A stretch of DNA of 64,000 bases from contig NZ_JAGIYQ010000013.1 of NCBI RefSeq assembly GCF_017814275.1, forward strand, positions 1-64,000, read 5' to 3'. This document shows, piece after piece, positions 36,055 to 45,452 of the stretch. A model generated the notes under the pieces. That model was given only the letters and a program-made list of their open reading frames with translations. It was not told the origin of the DNA and did no database searches. The DNA comes from Gottfriedia endophytica. GTDB lineage: Bacteria > Bacillota > Bacilli > Bacillales > Bacillaceae_G. A program made the translations under genes and the position numbers. The stretch's first letter is position 1, and each line of letters opens with the position of its first letter.

Positions 36055-37983
36055 TTATGGAAATGGATGAGGGTGCGGATTTAGTTGCTCATATGTGAGC
36101 GGTGTTTTCCTATATCCAAGTTCCATCGGTATTCGTAGCACTCTCTCTAAACCTGTTAGGCGGGTGAGATGGTAACCAAATGTCATTGGCAACATCCCTG
36201 GAATGATCACTTTCACGCAGTGAAGTCCATTTCTTTTTATTTCTGGGGATGTTTGATTGACAACAATGACGTCAAAATTTTTCTGTTTTAAAGTTTGCAA
36301 AACATATTGTAGGTCATCTTTTATATCTGCGTGACGCTTCGTTTCCCCAAATGCCTCATTAAATGTTAGCGCCGTTCCCTCATTCTTTAGTAAAAAATCT
36401 AGCCGTTCTTCCGCTTCCGGTAAACCATATAACATCGAATGATGATCCATCTCCTTAACGAGAAATGGATTGGAAAGCATTTTTTTATATTTTCCCTGAT
36501 TCTTCTCAAGTTTTTCATCTAAAGTTAACATCATACCTGCTAGTTCAAAGAGAGCACCTTTTACAGCACGAATGGGGTCTAAATGTGACCCAGCTGCACA
36601 AAGAAGATTCATCCCTGTTTCTTTTTTATTTTTCGCGATGATCCATATGCTTGGAATGCTGTGCTCCATCGTCGCTTGAAAAGCATGTAATTCATACCCA
36701 CCAACAGCTTCCATACGCTGCATCATTAGCTGTAACTCTACATCGTGAACTGAAGAAAGATCTAACCTTGGGAGCGGCAGCCTTGCATACCAAGTAAGCA
36801 GAAAGGAATCACGTTCAATGACTTCAAATATGCCGTGCAAAATCGCTTCTTCTACACTTCCCCCCATTGCGCATCCATTTGAAGTTTCATATACAAAACC
36901 ATCATGACTTAAACTGTAATAAGCAAGTAGTTCTGGAACTAGAAGAGAACGCTCTTGTAAAAGAGAATACCCCCATACCCAGTTCATTTTTCGCTCCGAA
37001 TCAAAACGTTGGAATGGGAAATTTTCTTTTTCATATTCATCTGGTGCATGAACACCAACTGTTAACGGATTTAGCGCGACGTCATTTAAATTACGAAAAT
37101 TATCATGTACAATTGTTCGTTTACTTATCGCTTGTATCCCGTTATATCGTTCTAGCCCTTCTAGAATTGCTGTTAACTCACTTTCTTCATAAGAAAGCGT
37201 CCGACCAGCTGTCCCTTCATTTCCAAACAGCAGCGGAAGATTAACGGTAACATCAGCAAATGGTGGTGTTAAATTATACATTTTATCGTTTAACAGACCG
37301 GTTTTGTTATCTAAGTAATCTTTTGCTAATACACTTTGAAGTTCTGACATAGAGCGAGTTCGATATGCATCCTTATGAACTTTTGGGCTTGGTTGTAAAA
37401 GAATGCGAGCAAGTTCTGAAGAATCATCTGGAATTTGGCTACACACAGGACAAAGCGGATGAGGAAGAAAAAAATGATGCGAACTTGCTAACGTTTCTAA
37501 GTTTATCGTATAGATATGCTCGGTCAAACGGGAGCGCCTAAAACAAAGGATTTCATGCACTTCTTCAATCAAGAAATGCAACATTTGCAGTACACCGTTA
37601 TGTGATGCCCAAGTATCGTGATGATTAGTCTTTGCCATCACTAACCTTTTTTGCACTTCTAACATTTCTTTCGAATCATTTCCAGCTAATAATAGCCGTG
37701 AGTCTGCACATTGCGAACAACCTTTTATATTCGGCTGAACGAACGGTCCAATTATTCCTTCTCCAAACGAAATAAAAGCTCGTAACCACGGGATACGAGT
37801 ATTTTCTGCTTGTTTATGATAAACGGGATTCCACATATCGTGAATAACGAGAAGCAAATCTGTCCCTCTATCTATGTCTGTTTGAAAGTTATCTTGTTGC
37901 TTGATATCATAGTAGACAGATAATCTCTCATACGCATAGTTTGCTAGTAACCCTTCTCCGACAATTACGATTGAAGCGCTCAC
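36055..37983 (-). CDS. TOMM cyclodehydratase: leader-binding domain fused to YcaO
   Basis: About 642 residues. The N-terminal third is an E1/ThiF-like, leader-binding domain with zinc-type CxxC pairs (KGCSQC and HPLCPVCSQIP). The rest is a YcaO kinase-like domain (ESELTAILEGLERYNG, CAMGGSVEEAILHGIFEVIERDSFL) that phosphorylates amide oxygens to form azolines. It ends in the Pro-rich PHPHPFP tail typical of active YcaO cyclodehydratases. GTG 37983 is the start: AGGAGG is 7 nt upstream and the GTG overlaps the TGA of the preceding gene, implying coupled translation. Confidence 0.9.
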   Translation of the reverse strand: MSASIVIVGEGLLANYAYERLSVYYDIKQQDNFQTDIDRGTDLLLVIHDMWNPVYHKQAENTRIPWLRAFISFGEGIIGPFVQPNIKGCSQCADSRLLLAGNDSKEMLEVQKRLVMAKTNHHDTWASHNGVLQMLHFLIEEVHEILCFRRSRLTEHIYTINLETLASSHHFFLPHPLCPVCSQIPDDSSELARILLQPSPKVHKDAYRTRSMSELQSVLAKDYLDNKTGLLNDKMYNLTPPFADVTVNLPLLFGNEGTAGRTLSYEESELTAILEGLERYNGIQAISKRTIVHDNFRNLNDVALNPLTVGVHAPDEYEKENFPFQRFDSERKMNWVWGYSLLQERSLLVPELLAYYSLSHDGFVYETSNGCAMGGSVEEAILHGIFEVIERDSFLLTWYARLPLPRLDLSSVHDVELQLMMQRMEAVGGYELHAFQATMEHSIPSIWIIAKNKKETGMNLLCAAGSHLDPIRAVKGALFELAGMMLTLDEKLEKNQGKYKKMLSNPFLVKEMDHHSMLYGLPEAEERLDFLLKNEGTALTFNEAFGETKRHADIKDDLQYVLQTLKQKNFDVIVVNQTSPEIKRNGLHCVKVIIPGMLPMTFGYHLTRLTGLERVLRIPMELGYRKTPLTYEQLNPHPHPFP

Positions 37984-39860
37984 TTCGCTTCCTCCTCTCG
38001 CAACGATACAGTAACAATTCCCGCAATATATTTCTCCCATTCTTCTCCCAACGTTACATCAAATAAACTAAGCTTCTTATTTTGTTCCTGTAAAACTTGT
38101 ATTGCATACTGTAAAATATCCTTTTGTTTTACATCTTTATAAGAAGAAATTGTTATATACATAGGATCATGTTCTTGCTGCGAAACGATTGGTGAGATCC
38201 CTTCTATCTCCGTATTATTTTGAACTGCTGCAAGAGCTTGCTCTAAGGAGCGTTGCACTGCAATTGAAGTATTAAATCCTACATTCGCATACCAGCGATC
38301 CTTAACACAAACCCATACAACCGGAAAATTGTACAATGGTTCTCCAAGTGCAATAAACGGGACTTCGCACATCGTAGTGAGTGCTTCGAAATAAAATTGT
38401 ATACGGTCATCTTCAACTTTTTCTAAGTAAATTTGTGATAAAACCTCTTTTTCATTTATTCTCATTTTGAGTTCTTGATCTAAGTAATGTTGTAAAGCGC
38501 GGTATACACATTGTACTTTCGTTAAACCTGCACCAACTCCGATACATTGGGGCGTCTCAATAATGCGAGCTACATAAGATTCAATTCCCCTTAGCCCCGC
38601 CTCACACCTTACTTCTGTATGTGTAAACCCGCTGCAAACAATTTCAGGTAACAAATAGGCTGGTCCATCTGATCGTAAATCAGTAACCTGAATACGGCAC
38701 TGCGCTAAAGGTAATTGTTTCAGGTTTCCTTCTTCCCAAATATGAAAAATACCGGACTCTTTCGATGTGAATGGGTGAAGATTAAGAATCTCTTCGTTTG
38801 AAATATCCCTATCTTCTTCTACCTCAAAATCTTCTAACGGCTGAATGTTAATGCTTTCTTTCACGAAAGGATGAGGTAAAAAAGAATGCCAGTCTCCTTC
38901 TAACGTTTCTAAATTCAGCAAATAGAATCGATTTGTCTCTGACGGTTTCGTTATTCCAGTCAATTTTTTTAAGCATTCAAATACCGATATGTTTGCAAGT
39001 AATGCTTCCGCAGTAGAAGAACGGTCATGAGTTTTTCGGTCCGATGGAAAAACAGATTGATGTAATCGACGCCAAGCTGAATCCCAGCAAGTATCATTTT
39101 CTGCATGTACAAGTGGCCCGGCAAATCCAATTCCGTTCATACATAAAGCGGGAAAAAACAGTTTGTTTTCTTCTTTGCAAATATGATGAAACATTCGTAA
39201 TTCCTCTATTTCATCCTCTGTTGATACATATAAAATACAATCAAACGGCTGAATAGATTCCAGAAAAGAGTGCTTTTCTCTTGTAAATGGAATTTCTTGT
39301 ACAAACACTTCCGAGTCACTTTCTCTTCCATGTTGAATCAGTTCTTGTAGCCTATCTGTATTTGTTCCTTCTACATTCGTAATCATCGTATAAAGTTTAG
39401 ATACTCCGCTTTCAAGCAGTGTGGAAACAAGTGACAAAAAAAACGTTCCTGAACCAACAGCTAATACTTTGCTTTGACGATATTGCTGGAAACGATAAGC
39501 ACCAGAATCACCACAGTTATTTAAAAATTCAATTTGTGAAGCATACTTTTGACAAACATGCTCTTGTAGTTGATGGGGCCTATCTTCACTAATATCTTTT
39601 GCAAAACCATTTTCATATAATATGCTTGCGATCTCAAATACACGCTCTTTATAAGGTTCTGGTAATCCATCTGTTAGTGCTCCTAATGTAAATTCACCGT
39701 TTAACATAGGTGTCAGTTTTTCAATCCATTGACTAATAGATTGGCCTTTCATATGAAAAGAACTGACATTATTTCGAAAATACACGTTACCTGTTGAATC
39801 AGGAAGAAAAAAAGTATCTCGCTTCATTTTTAGTCGAGAAGAATCATGTAACGATTTCAT
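37980..39860 (-). CDS. Thiazole-containing bacteriocin maturation protein (ThiF/F-like)
   Basis: A 626-residue protein of the type annotated as putative thiazole-containing bacteriocin maturation protein in heterocycloanthracin clusters. The first 130 residues resemble a RiPP leader-recognition region. Residues about 130-350 form a degenerate ThiF-like Rossmann domain (SKVLAVGSGTFFLSLVSTLL). The rest resembles a degenerate YcaO-like domain without ATP-site residues. It probably presents the leader peptide to the cyclodehydratase. Its ribosome binding site AAGGGGG is buried in the stem at 39867-39944. Confidence 0.85.
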   Translation of the reverse strand: MKSLHDSSRLKMKRDTFFLPDSTGNVYFRNNVSSFHMKGQSISQWIEKLTPMLNGEFTLGALTDGLPEPYKERVFEIASILYENGFAKDISEDRPHQLQEHVCQKYASQIEFLNNCGDSGAYRFQQYRQSKVLAVGSGTFFLSLVSTLLESGVSKLYTMITNVEGTNTDRLQELIQHGRESDSEVFVQEIPFTREKHSFLESIQPFDCILYVSTEDEIEELRMFHHICKEENKLFFPALCMNGIGFAGPLVHAENDTCWDSAWRRLHQSVFPSDRKTHDRSSTAEALLANISVFECLKKLTGITKPSETNRFYLLNLETLEGDWHSFLPHPFVKESINIQPLEDFEVEEDRDISNEEILNLHPFTSKESGIFHIWEEGNLKQLPLAQCRIQVTDLRSDGPAYLLPEIVCSGFTHTEVRCEAGLRGIESYVARIIETPQCIGVGAGLTKVQCVYRALQHYLDQELKMRINEKEVLSQIYLEKVEDDRIQFYFEALTTMCEVPFIALGEPLYNFPVVWVCVKDRWYANVGFNTSIAVQRSLEQALAAVQNNTEIEGISPIVSQQEHDPMYITISSYKDVKQKDILQYAIQVLQEQNKKLSLFDVTLGEEWEKYIAGIVTVSLREEEAK

Positions 39861-39866
39861 AGAAAT

Positions 39867-39944
39867 CCCCCTTCTTCGTTATTTCTACACTCCTATCATA
39901 ATGAGTGTATGACCTCGCTACTTGCCCTATAACGAAAAAGGGAG
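39867..39944 (-). promoter_or_regulatory. Intercistronic stem-loop hiding the RBS of the maturation gene
   Basis: In the minus-strand RNA, CUCCCUUUUUCGUUAU (39944-39929) pairs with AUAACGAAGAAGGGGG (39882-39867) over 16 bp with only two G-U pairs. A second hairpin (TACACTC/GAGTGTA) sits inside the loop. The 3' arm contains the Shine-Dalgarno of the next gene, 6 nt before its ATG. There is no U-tract after the stem, so it is not a simple terminator. It probably protects the precursor message and lowers enzyme translation. Confidence 0.75.
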
Positions 39945-39959
39945 AAGATTTTCATTACA

Positions 39960-40223
39960 TTAAATAAACCACCATGGCCAGATGCCAACGCAACTGCCAC
40001 AACTGCCACAACCGCCACAACCGCCACAACCACCACAACCAGCACAACCAAAACAGCCAAAGCAACGACCAAAACCTCCGCAACGGCCAAAACCACCACA
40101 CATACCACAACGGCGTGAATCATCATCAGCCCCAGTATAATAAGGCTGATTCAAGTACGTTACATTTCCAGTCTGATAGTCATAAAGATTTAATGATTGC
40201 AAATCTTGTTGAAATTGATTCAT
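39960..40223 (-). CDS. Heterocycloanthracin/sonorensin-type TOMM precursor peptide
   Basis: An 87-residue peptide. ATG 40223 follows AAAGGAGG by 8 nt, while the longer frame to 40280 lacks a site. The leader (1-36, [20 protein letters not shown] and following, with an acidic GADDDS end) matches the conserved leader of this family. The core from RRCGMC onward has 12 cysteines at 39, 42, 48, 54, 57, 60, 63, 66, 69, 72, 75 and 78, all on one three-residue register and mostly separated by Gly. Two Ser lie in the same stretch. The end is an aromatic tail, VGIWPWWFI. The Cys residues would become thiazoles. Confidence 0.95.
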   Translation of the reverse strand: MNQFQQDLQSLNLYDYQTGNVTYLNQPYYTGADDDSRRCGMCGGFGRCGGFGRCFGCFGCAGCGGCGGCGGCGSCGSCVGIWPWWFI

Positions 40224-40520
40224 ATTAATAACCTCCTTTAAAATTGATGCGCAACCCCAATAGCACACATCTACCAACAAAATATGAGCTCTTGTAAATA
40301 GATGAAACTTGTTTATACGCCTAATTTCATTATAGGCGGGAGTGATTAACTCCCCACAGTTTTATAAACGGTGGTTTATATTAAATCTGACGCAGAAACT
40401 CATTTCACTGAATAGACTATTGAGACCTTGGATTTGCTAGAATGCCCATCAACCTAAAGAGGAAGTCGCTAGTTTAGTATAGTTTTATGGTATAATTTAG
40501 AAAAAAAGTGAGGACACTTA
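40224..40520. promoter_or_regulatory. Divergent promoter region, TOMM precursor / rtcB
   Basis: About 300 bp between divergent genes. For rtcB, TATAAT at 40491-40496 is a good -10, 25 bp before the start, and GTGAGGA is the ribosome binding site; the -35 is weak. The precursor promoter was not identified with confidence. Confidence 0.5.
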
Positions 40521-41642
40521 ATGCTTGAATACAAAGGAAAATGCAATAACGGAAAAATACTACTGAATGCAGTAGACACAAATGTGATAACACAATTAAA
40601 GACAATTTTAGATAATGAATGTTTTTCGAACTCCAATATCGTTGTCATGCCAGACTGCCATATGTCTAGTGGCGGGGCGATGGTCGGATTTACAATGACG
40701 TTAAATGATGTGATTATCCCATCGATTGTTGGAGTCGACATTGGGTGCGGTGTTAGTGCATATCATCTGGGGAGACTTAAATCGGTAAAAAGTGAAAAAC
40801 TCGATAAATTTATCCGTAAGAATATCCCAATTGGTACGGATATTCACGATGAAGCGGTCACTGAAATAGCAGATGAAATAGCTGATGTGATAACAAGATT
40901 GGGATTAAATGCTGATTACGTTATGCGTAGCATGGGGTCACTTGGAGGCGGAAATCATTTTATTGAAGTGGACAAAGATGAAAACAATCATTACTGGCTT
41001 GTGATTCACACAGGTTCAAGGCATTTCGGGTTTGAAATTGCACAACATCACATGAAAATCGCAAAACAAAATACGAAAAGTTTATTTGGCGAAAGTTACA
41101 AAGGATTCGAGTACTTGTCTAAAACAGAAGACAAAGAAGCTTATTTATGTGATCTAAAGGTTGCACAGCAGTTTGCTGCATTAAACAGAGAGACAATCGC
41201 CAAAATTATTATAGAAAAATATTTCAAACTGGATTTTGATAATGTTAGAAAAATCGAATCCGTCCATAATTACATTGACTTGGAACAAAACATCTTACGA
41301 AAAGGTGCGATCTCAGCTCGTGAAGGCGAAGAAGTCATTATCCCGTTTAATATGGCATTTGGTTGTGCGATTGGAAAAGGAAAAAGCGGATTGTCTTACA
41401 ATTATTCTGCCCCGCACGGAGCTGGACGAATCATGAGCAGGACGGACGCAGTGTACAAAGTGGATTTAGACATCTTCCAAAAATCAATGAAGGGTGTGTT
41501 TACAACTTCTGTCAACAAACACACACTAGATGAATCGCCAATGGTGTACAAAAAACCTAAGTTGATTCTTGAACACATTACGGACCTTGTTGACATCGAA
41601 TTCTTTATGAAGCCAGTTTATAACTTAAAAGCCGACAAATAA
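40521..41642 (+). CDS. rtcB: RtcB-family RNA ligase
   Basis: A 373-residue protein with all the landmarks of RtcB, which joins 2',3'-cyclic phosphate or 3'-phosphate ends to 5'-OH RNA using GTP and Mn: MPDCH, VGVDIGCGV (metal Asp and Cys), GSLGGGNHF, HTGSRHFG, SAREGE and the guanylation motif YNYSAPHGAGR (His nucleophile). It is shorter than E. coli RtcB and resembles the RtcB2-like bacterial group. It is monocistronic; no RtcA or archease gene is near. It starts at ATG 40521 and has a clear terminator. Confidence 0.93.
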   Translation: MLEYKGKCNNGKILLNAVDTNVITQLKTILDNECFSNSNIVVMPDCHMSSGGAMVGFTMTLNDVIIPSIVGVDIGCGVSAYHLGRLKSVKSEKLDKFIRKNIPIGTDIHDEAVTEIADEIADVITRLGLNADYVMRSMGSLGGGNHFIEVDKDENNHYWLVIHTGSRHFGFEIAQHHMKIAKQNTKSLFGESYKGFEYLSKTEDKEAYLCDLKVAQQFAALNRETIAKIIIEKYFKLDFDNVRKIESVHNYIDLEQNILRKGAISAREGEEVIIPFNMAFGCAIGKGKSGLSYNYSAPHGAGRIMSRTDAVYKVDLDIFQKSMKGVFTTSVNKHTLDESPMVYKKPKLILEHITDLVDIEFFMKPVYNLKADK

Positions 41643-41647
41643 AAGTA

Positions 41648-41673
41648 AAAAGAACTGGGGCCTAGTTCTTTTT
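41648..41673 (+). terminator. Terminator of rtcB
   Basis: AAAGAACT and AGTTCTTTTTT around GGGGCCT, 6 bp behind the stop. Confidence 0.8.
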
Positions 41674-41737
41674 TACTTTACATCTATATAATACACCTTA
41701 CAATTCAACTGAAATATATTCCTATAAAGTGAAACTT

Positions 41738-41873
41738 CCATCAGTGGGGGGCTTCATCCCCACTGATGGTTAGTTGAACCATTCGGGCTTTTACGGGCAG
41801 TTATCTCCCATCTATCTTCCTTGTTTCTCTTTGAACTTAAGGTGGGGGTCTTACTGCCCGTTAATGCGGGATA
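41738..41873. repeat. Structured repeat of two hairpins
   Basis: The first hairpin is CCATCAGTGGGG/CCCCACTGATGG (12 bp). The second has arms ACGGGCAGT and ACTGCCCGT with inner CTCCCA/TGGGGG pairing across 28 bp. G+C is far above the surroundings and there is no frame. It looks like a dispersed non-coding element, perhaps an IS200/IS605-type end or a bcr-like repeat of bacilli; I cannot tell which. Confidence 0.6.
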
Positions 41874-41901
41874 AAACAAAAAAGGAAGCCATCACAGGCT
41901 T

Positions 41902-42213
41902 TCAATTTAATATATGCATTTCTCTAATATGCTGTTTTGTTTCTGCCGTTCCTAAATTATGTAGCATTCTATACACATCTTTTATATTGTTATCATATCG
42001 ATCGTTAGGTTCATCTAAATGATAAGGCATCGAGATACCTAAAACTGTTCGAAAGCCTGAGACAAAATCATTATGATCCATGTTATTAAATAATTGCTTA
42101 AGTCTTTCAACATCATCTTGAGTTGCATCAATCTCTAATTCGTATGCAGCATCTCCTTGATTTATAGTAATTGTTTTAGCTTGGACTGAAACATAATATC
42201 TCGTTTTATCCAT
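41902..42213 (-). CDS. Hypothetical protein, 103 aa
   Basis: A 103-residue soluble acidic protein (MDKTRYYVSVQAKTITINQG, then AAYELEIDATQDDVERLKQL) of alpha/beta pattern ending in RMLHNLGTAETKQHIREM. The pattern resembles a conserved Bacillus protein sometimes annotated as a hydrolase without evidence; no active site is visible. A good AAAGGAGAT site precedes ATG 42213. It follows a small membrane protein gene (42233) by 19 bp and is probably co-transcribed. Confidence 0.65.
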   Translation of the reverse strand: MDKTRYYVSVQAKTITINQGDAAYELEIDATQDDVERLKQLFNNMDHNDFVSGFRTVLGISMPYHLDEPNDRYDNNIKDVYRMLHNLGTAETKQHIREMHILN

Positions 42214-42232
42214 GTAAATCTCCTTTAAAATT

Positions 42233-42448
42233 CTATTGTAATATCATAACGATTAAGATGATTATGAGTGCTATAAAAAAGAAAGCGGTGTAAGCTATTA
42301 ATGCAGGATTCCCAATAATCCTATGTTTATATGTAGTTTCACTTACATCATAATTAACTGCTTGTTTTTCTTTTTTATTTGCAAGCACAAATGTTAACAC
42401 AAAGCCAATTATCCCAACAATTGCAATTATTATTAAATAGACCTTCAT
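42233..42448 (-). CDS. Small two-helix membrane protein, 71 aa
   Basis: Two membrane helices (residues 3-23 and 48-70) joined by a basic cytoplasmic-type loop (NKKEKQAVNYDVSETTYKHR). GGAGAAAATTA precedes ATG 42448. It forms a two-gene unit with the 41902 gene. Function unknown. Confidence 0.65.
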   Translation of the reverse strand: MKVYLIIIAIVGIIGFVLTFVLANKKEKQAVNYDVSETTYKHRIIGNPALIAYTAFFFIALIIILIVMILQ

Positions 42449-43982
42449 TAATTTTCTCCTTTAACATTGTCAACTACATACTTATTATTTGTTTTAATTC
42501 TGCTAGATATACTAAATCAACAAACATACTTCAATTAAAAATGTCTATGTATTAATGAAAGGTTAAGATCTTTTTAAGAACTGGTTTGCCCTTATTACTC
42601 TTGTTTTAATTGAAAATTATTACTCAATAAGAATCACAGGTATTATTAAGAAAGGAAACAATGTATGATTATTGCTACTCTATCCTCCCTACCTCCGCTG
42701 ATTCTAACATATAAAGAAACTTCAGTTTATCCTCATGTATATTATATAAAATAGTAACCTGCATAATCATAACCAAGTTATTGTGCTGTGTCGATAAATT
42801 AAAGTGCAATGTTCAACTTCTAATTTTTTATTAAAAAATTACGTTTTAGGTACATTCTATAGTTATCACATGAGTTTCAATTTCTATTACATTTCCTGAA
42901 ATTTAATAAACGCTCTACAATTATTAAAAAATATCTCCAAATTGAACTCTTTTCATTAAATGTTAATAAGCTTGTTTTTTGTTCGAATAATTTAACAAAT
43001 CAACAAAATCTTAATATTATTATTTTCCTCAGAATTAGACCAATTTTATTGTTCGTATAAATCGTTATATGTAATGTAGTTTTATTGAGTTGCCATACCA
43101 AATCGAATGCTAAAGTTTGGGCAAGTAAATGATCTGTCGCTTGCTAACATTTTGCTGATATTTTCATTCTTTTAGTACATCTTTTAAAGGCTCATGTGTA
43201 AAGTTACTCATTTGTACATCTTTCCTTATAATAAATATAATTTTATCTATTCCAAGGCCTTTTTCCAGTTCTATCCATTATTTTTTCTGATATTAAAATC
43301 TATAATTTAATAAGTTTACCTGTTGAAATTTTAAAAATGCCTTTACAGAATAGAATAAGCTAATAATTGCCATTTCTATTCCAAAACATATTAATCTTTA
43401 TGAAAATTGAATTACTTATTTTTTTTAGGTAATTTAAATTCCTCATTATGAGAATTTTTTTTATAATGATTTACAAGGAATCCTATAGTTTATTTATTAA
43501 TCAATTGATAAATTGATTGATTAAGTAGAACCCTTAAATTAAAATGTTTTTCGTATCAGATGCATGATAATTCTAAATTCGAAATTATATATCCACTCCT
43601 TAATCACTAATTGTTATATGTGTGTATACGATGAATTTTTTTATATTACAAATTATTTATAATTGGCCTTCTTTATTACCTCTATGGAGGTATGAATCGA
43701 TTTATATATTTTCATTCAATGTTTGTTTTTTCTCATTTTAAAAAAGTGGCTTATCATTAATCAAATGTTTATAAGAGTACGATCTCTTTACAAACTTTAG
43801 GTTATCTAGCAATTCATTATATATTACAACTCTATCATTTTTTAACATAATTCTTTCTAATTTATTATTATAGTAAAGTATGTTTAATAATTCTTTTTTG
43901 TCTCAAAGTATCGATAATACTCAACATTATTTATAGGCATCTATTGTTGAAGATTCTCCTATTCAAGGTGAGGCTTTAAAAC
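42449..43982. other. 1.5-kb gene desert
   Basis: Extremely AT-rich and without any frame of more than about 40 codons that has a ribosome binding site. Stop codons are dense in all frames. I see no tRNA, array or ordered repeat. It may be relic DNA or hold an unrecognised RNA. Confidence 0.5.
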
Positions 43983-44024
43983 AAAAAACTCACCTTAGAT
44001 AATTACATCTAGGTGAGTTTTTAA
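43983..44024 (-). terminator. Terminator of the 437/195-residue operon
   Basis: On the minus strand AAAACTCACCTAGATG pairs with TCTAAGGTGAGTTTTTTG, 14 bp behind the stop at 44038. Confidence 0.8.
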
Positions 44025-44037
44025 ATAAACTAATATT

Positions 44038-45351
44038 TTATTTTATAAAAGGAATTTGGGGTAACCCACACCATGGCGCAATAGTGTTATAGTGCTTAGC
44101 CAATTTTTTCATAAGTTGTATACCTTCATTTGTAGTATTAATGGATTTACTAATACTACTTTCTGCATTATTAATATTCTCAATAAGTTTTTGTAATTTT
44201 TGAACACCCTTTGATGACTTTAAGTTATTAGCATCAATTTCTGTTAATGCACTTTCTACATCACTTAATGATCTAATATCATTAGGCGAATTTAATTTAT
44301 TCTTCAAGTCCCTAATAGTTTCAATTGTGTTATTTAATTCATTATGTATGTTATTCACATGATTTAAAGATGTTTCAACTGTAATTACGGGCGAGACATG
44401 AATAGCAGGTAAAGCTGGATTAATAAGTCCATTACTTATAATTTCCATAAATTTATCAATTTGTCCTTTTTGGTAAGTTAAAAGATCACTTTGAGTTTCA
44501 ATACGTAATTGTGCAATTCTCAATTCACTTTTTAGTTCAAGTATTTGTGCTGGTGCATCAAAGTATTCCTCTGGTTTAATTTCACCTTTTACTATTAAAT
44601 CGTATTCTTCTAAAGCTTTTTCAACAATATGTCTGTTGCCGTCTTCAGTTTCTACTATCATTTTAACAACTAAACCTTCTTGAATGATTTTAACTGTCGC
44701 TTGAGTTCCTGGGTACTTTTCCTTAAGTATCTTATGAAAATAACTTAGGACTCCTAATCCAGCTTGATAATATTCAGGAGGGAATTCTATACTTCTATTC
44801 ATAATAATATTTGCGTTATGCCCTTCAATATTACTCGAAATATTAAAAATTTCAAATGGTGTTTCTTGTTCAGATATACCTAAAATTAGAAAGGGATAAT
44901 CTAATGAAAGAGGGGATAATTCTTTAAGGATTGATAAGGTTCTTTCAAAATTAGCTAACATACGATTACGCAAACCTGAAGAATATATATTTACTTCTTT
45001 CATAGGTAAAATAAGAATCGGAATCTCACAGGTTTTATTTTTTATTGCTAGATTACTCATTCTAAACAACCATGAATTAATCACTTCTTGGTTGCTTCCG
45101 ATTAATAATTTTACAGTTGTCATATTCTTTTTCTGTCCAATTAATGTCTTTGTATTATTATATGACCAATCCCCGTTATTTAAAAATAGTTCCCAAGAAT
45201 TTCTGAATTCTCTTAAGGACTCATAATTACCTTGAAGTAACTGGAAATTTAAGTTTTCTATAGCACCAATTATATCGAAGTATTCTTCGGGATACTTTTC
45301 ATTTAGCAATTCCCATGCCTCTAAGTAATTAATGGCTCCATTTAAAAACAT
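44038..45351 (-). CDS. Unrecognised protein, 437 aa, second gene of an orphan operon
   Basis: It has an N-terminal part of about 200 residues with alternating hydrophobic strands (CEIPILILPMKEV, LDYPFLILGISEQ), and a middle compact domain (YYQAGLGVLSYFHKILKEKY, ATVKIIQEGLVVKMIVETED, EKALEEYDLIVKGEIKPEEYF). That middle domain resembles a small alpha/beta module I have seen beside NTPases in bacteria but cannot name. A C-terminal coiled coil follows (ELKSELRIAQLRIETQ). No transmembrane segment and no known catalytic motif. AAGGAGA precedes the ATG. It follows the 195-residue gene by about 100 bp. Confidence 0.65.
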   Translation of the reverse strand: MFLNGAINYLEAWELLNEKYPEEYFDIIGAIENLNFQLLQGNYESLREFRNSWELFLNNGDWSYNNTKTLIGQKKNMTTVKLLIGSNQEVINSWLFRMSNLAIKNKTCEIPILILPMKEVNIYSSGLRNRMLANFERTLSILKELSPLSLDYPFLILGISEQETPFEIFNISSNIEGHNANIIMNRSIEFPPEYYQAGLGVLSYFHKILKEKYPGTQATVKIIQEGLVVKMIVETEDGNRHIVEKALEEYDLIVKGEIKPEEYFDAPAQILELKSELRIAQLRIETQSDLLTYQKGQIDKFMEIISNGLINPALPAIHVSPVITVETSLNHVNNIHNELNNTIETIRDLKNKLNSPNDIRSLSDVESALTEIDANNLKSSKGVQKLQKLIENINNAESSISKSINTTNEGIQLMKKLAKHYNTIAPWCGLPQIPFIK

Positions 45352-45452
45352 ACAATTTTCTCCTTTTTTTTAATAAGAATATTATATTTAATTATGAGAT
45401 TATTCATTTTGTGAATAAATTTTTAAGATAAGTAATTATCCTTACTTCTTTA

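Noticed and set aside
39974-40126. Short periodic repeats (CCACAACNN units) resembling a repeat array, and long frames on both strands
   Set aside because: The period is three codons of the Cys-Gly core of the TOMM precursor. The other frames (His/Asn-rich on plus, Val/Ala-rich on minus) are shadows without ribosome binding sites. It is not a CRISPR array.
42449-43982. Possible RNA gene, origin or prophage remnant in the 1.5-kb desert
   Set aside because: No ordered repeats, DnaA-box cluster, tRNA shape or conserved hairpin could be seen; nothing can be supported.
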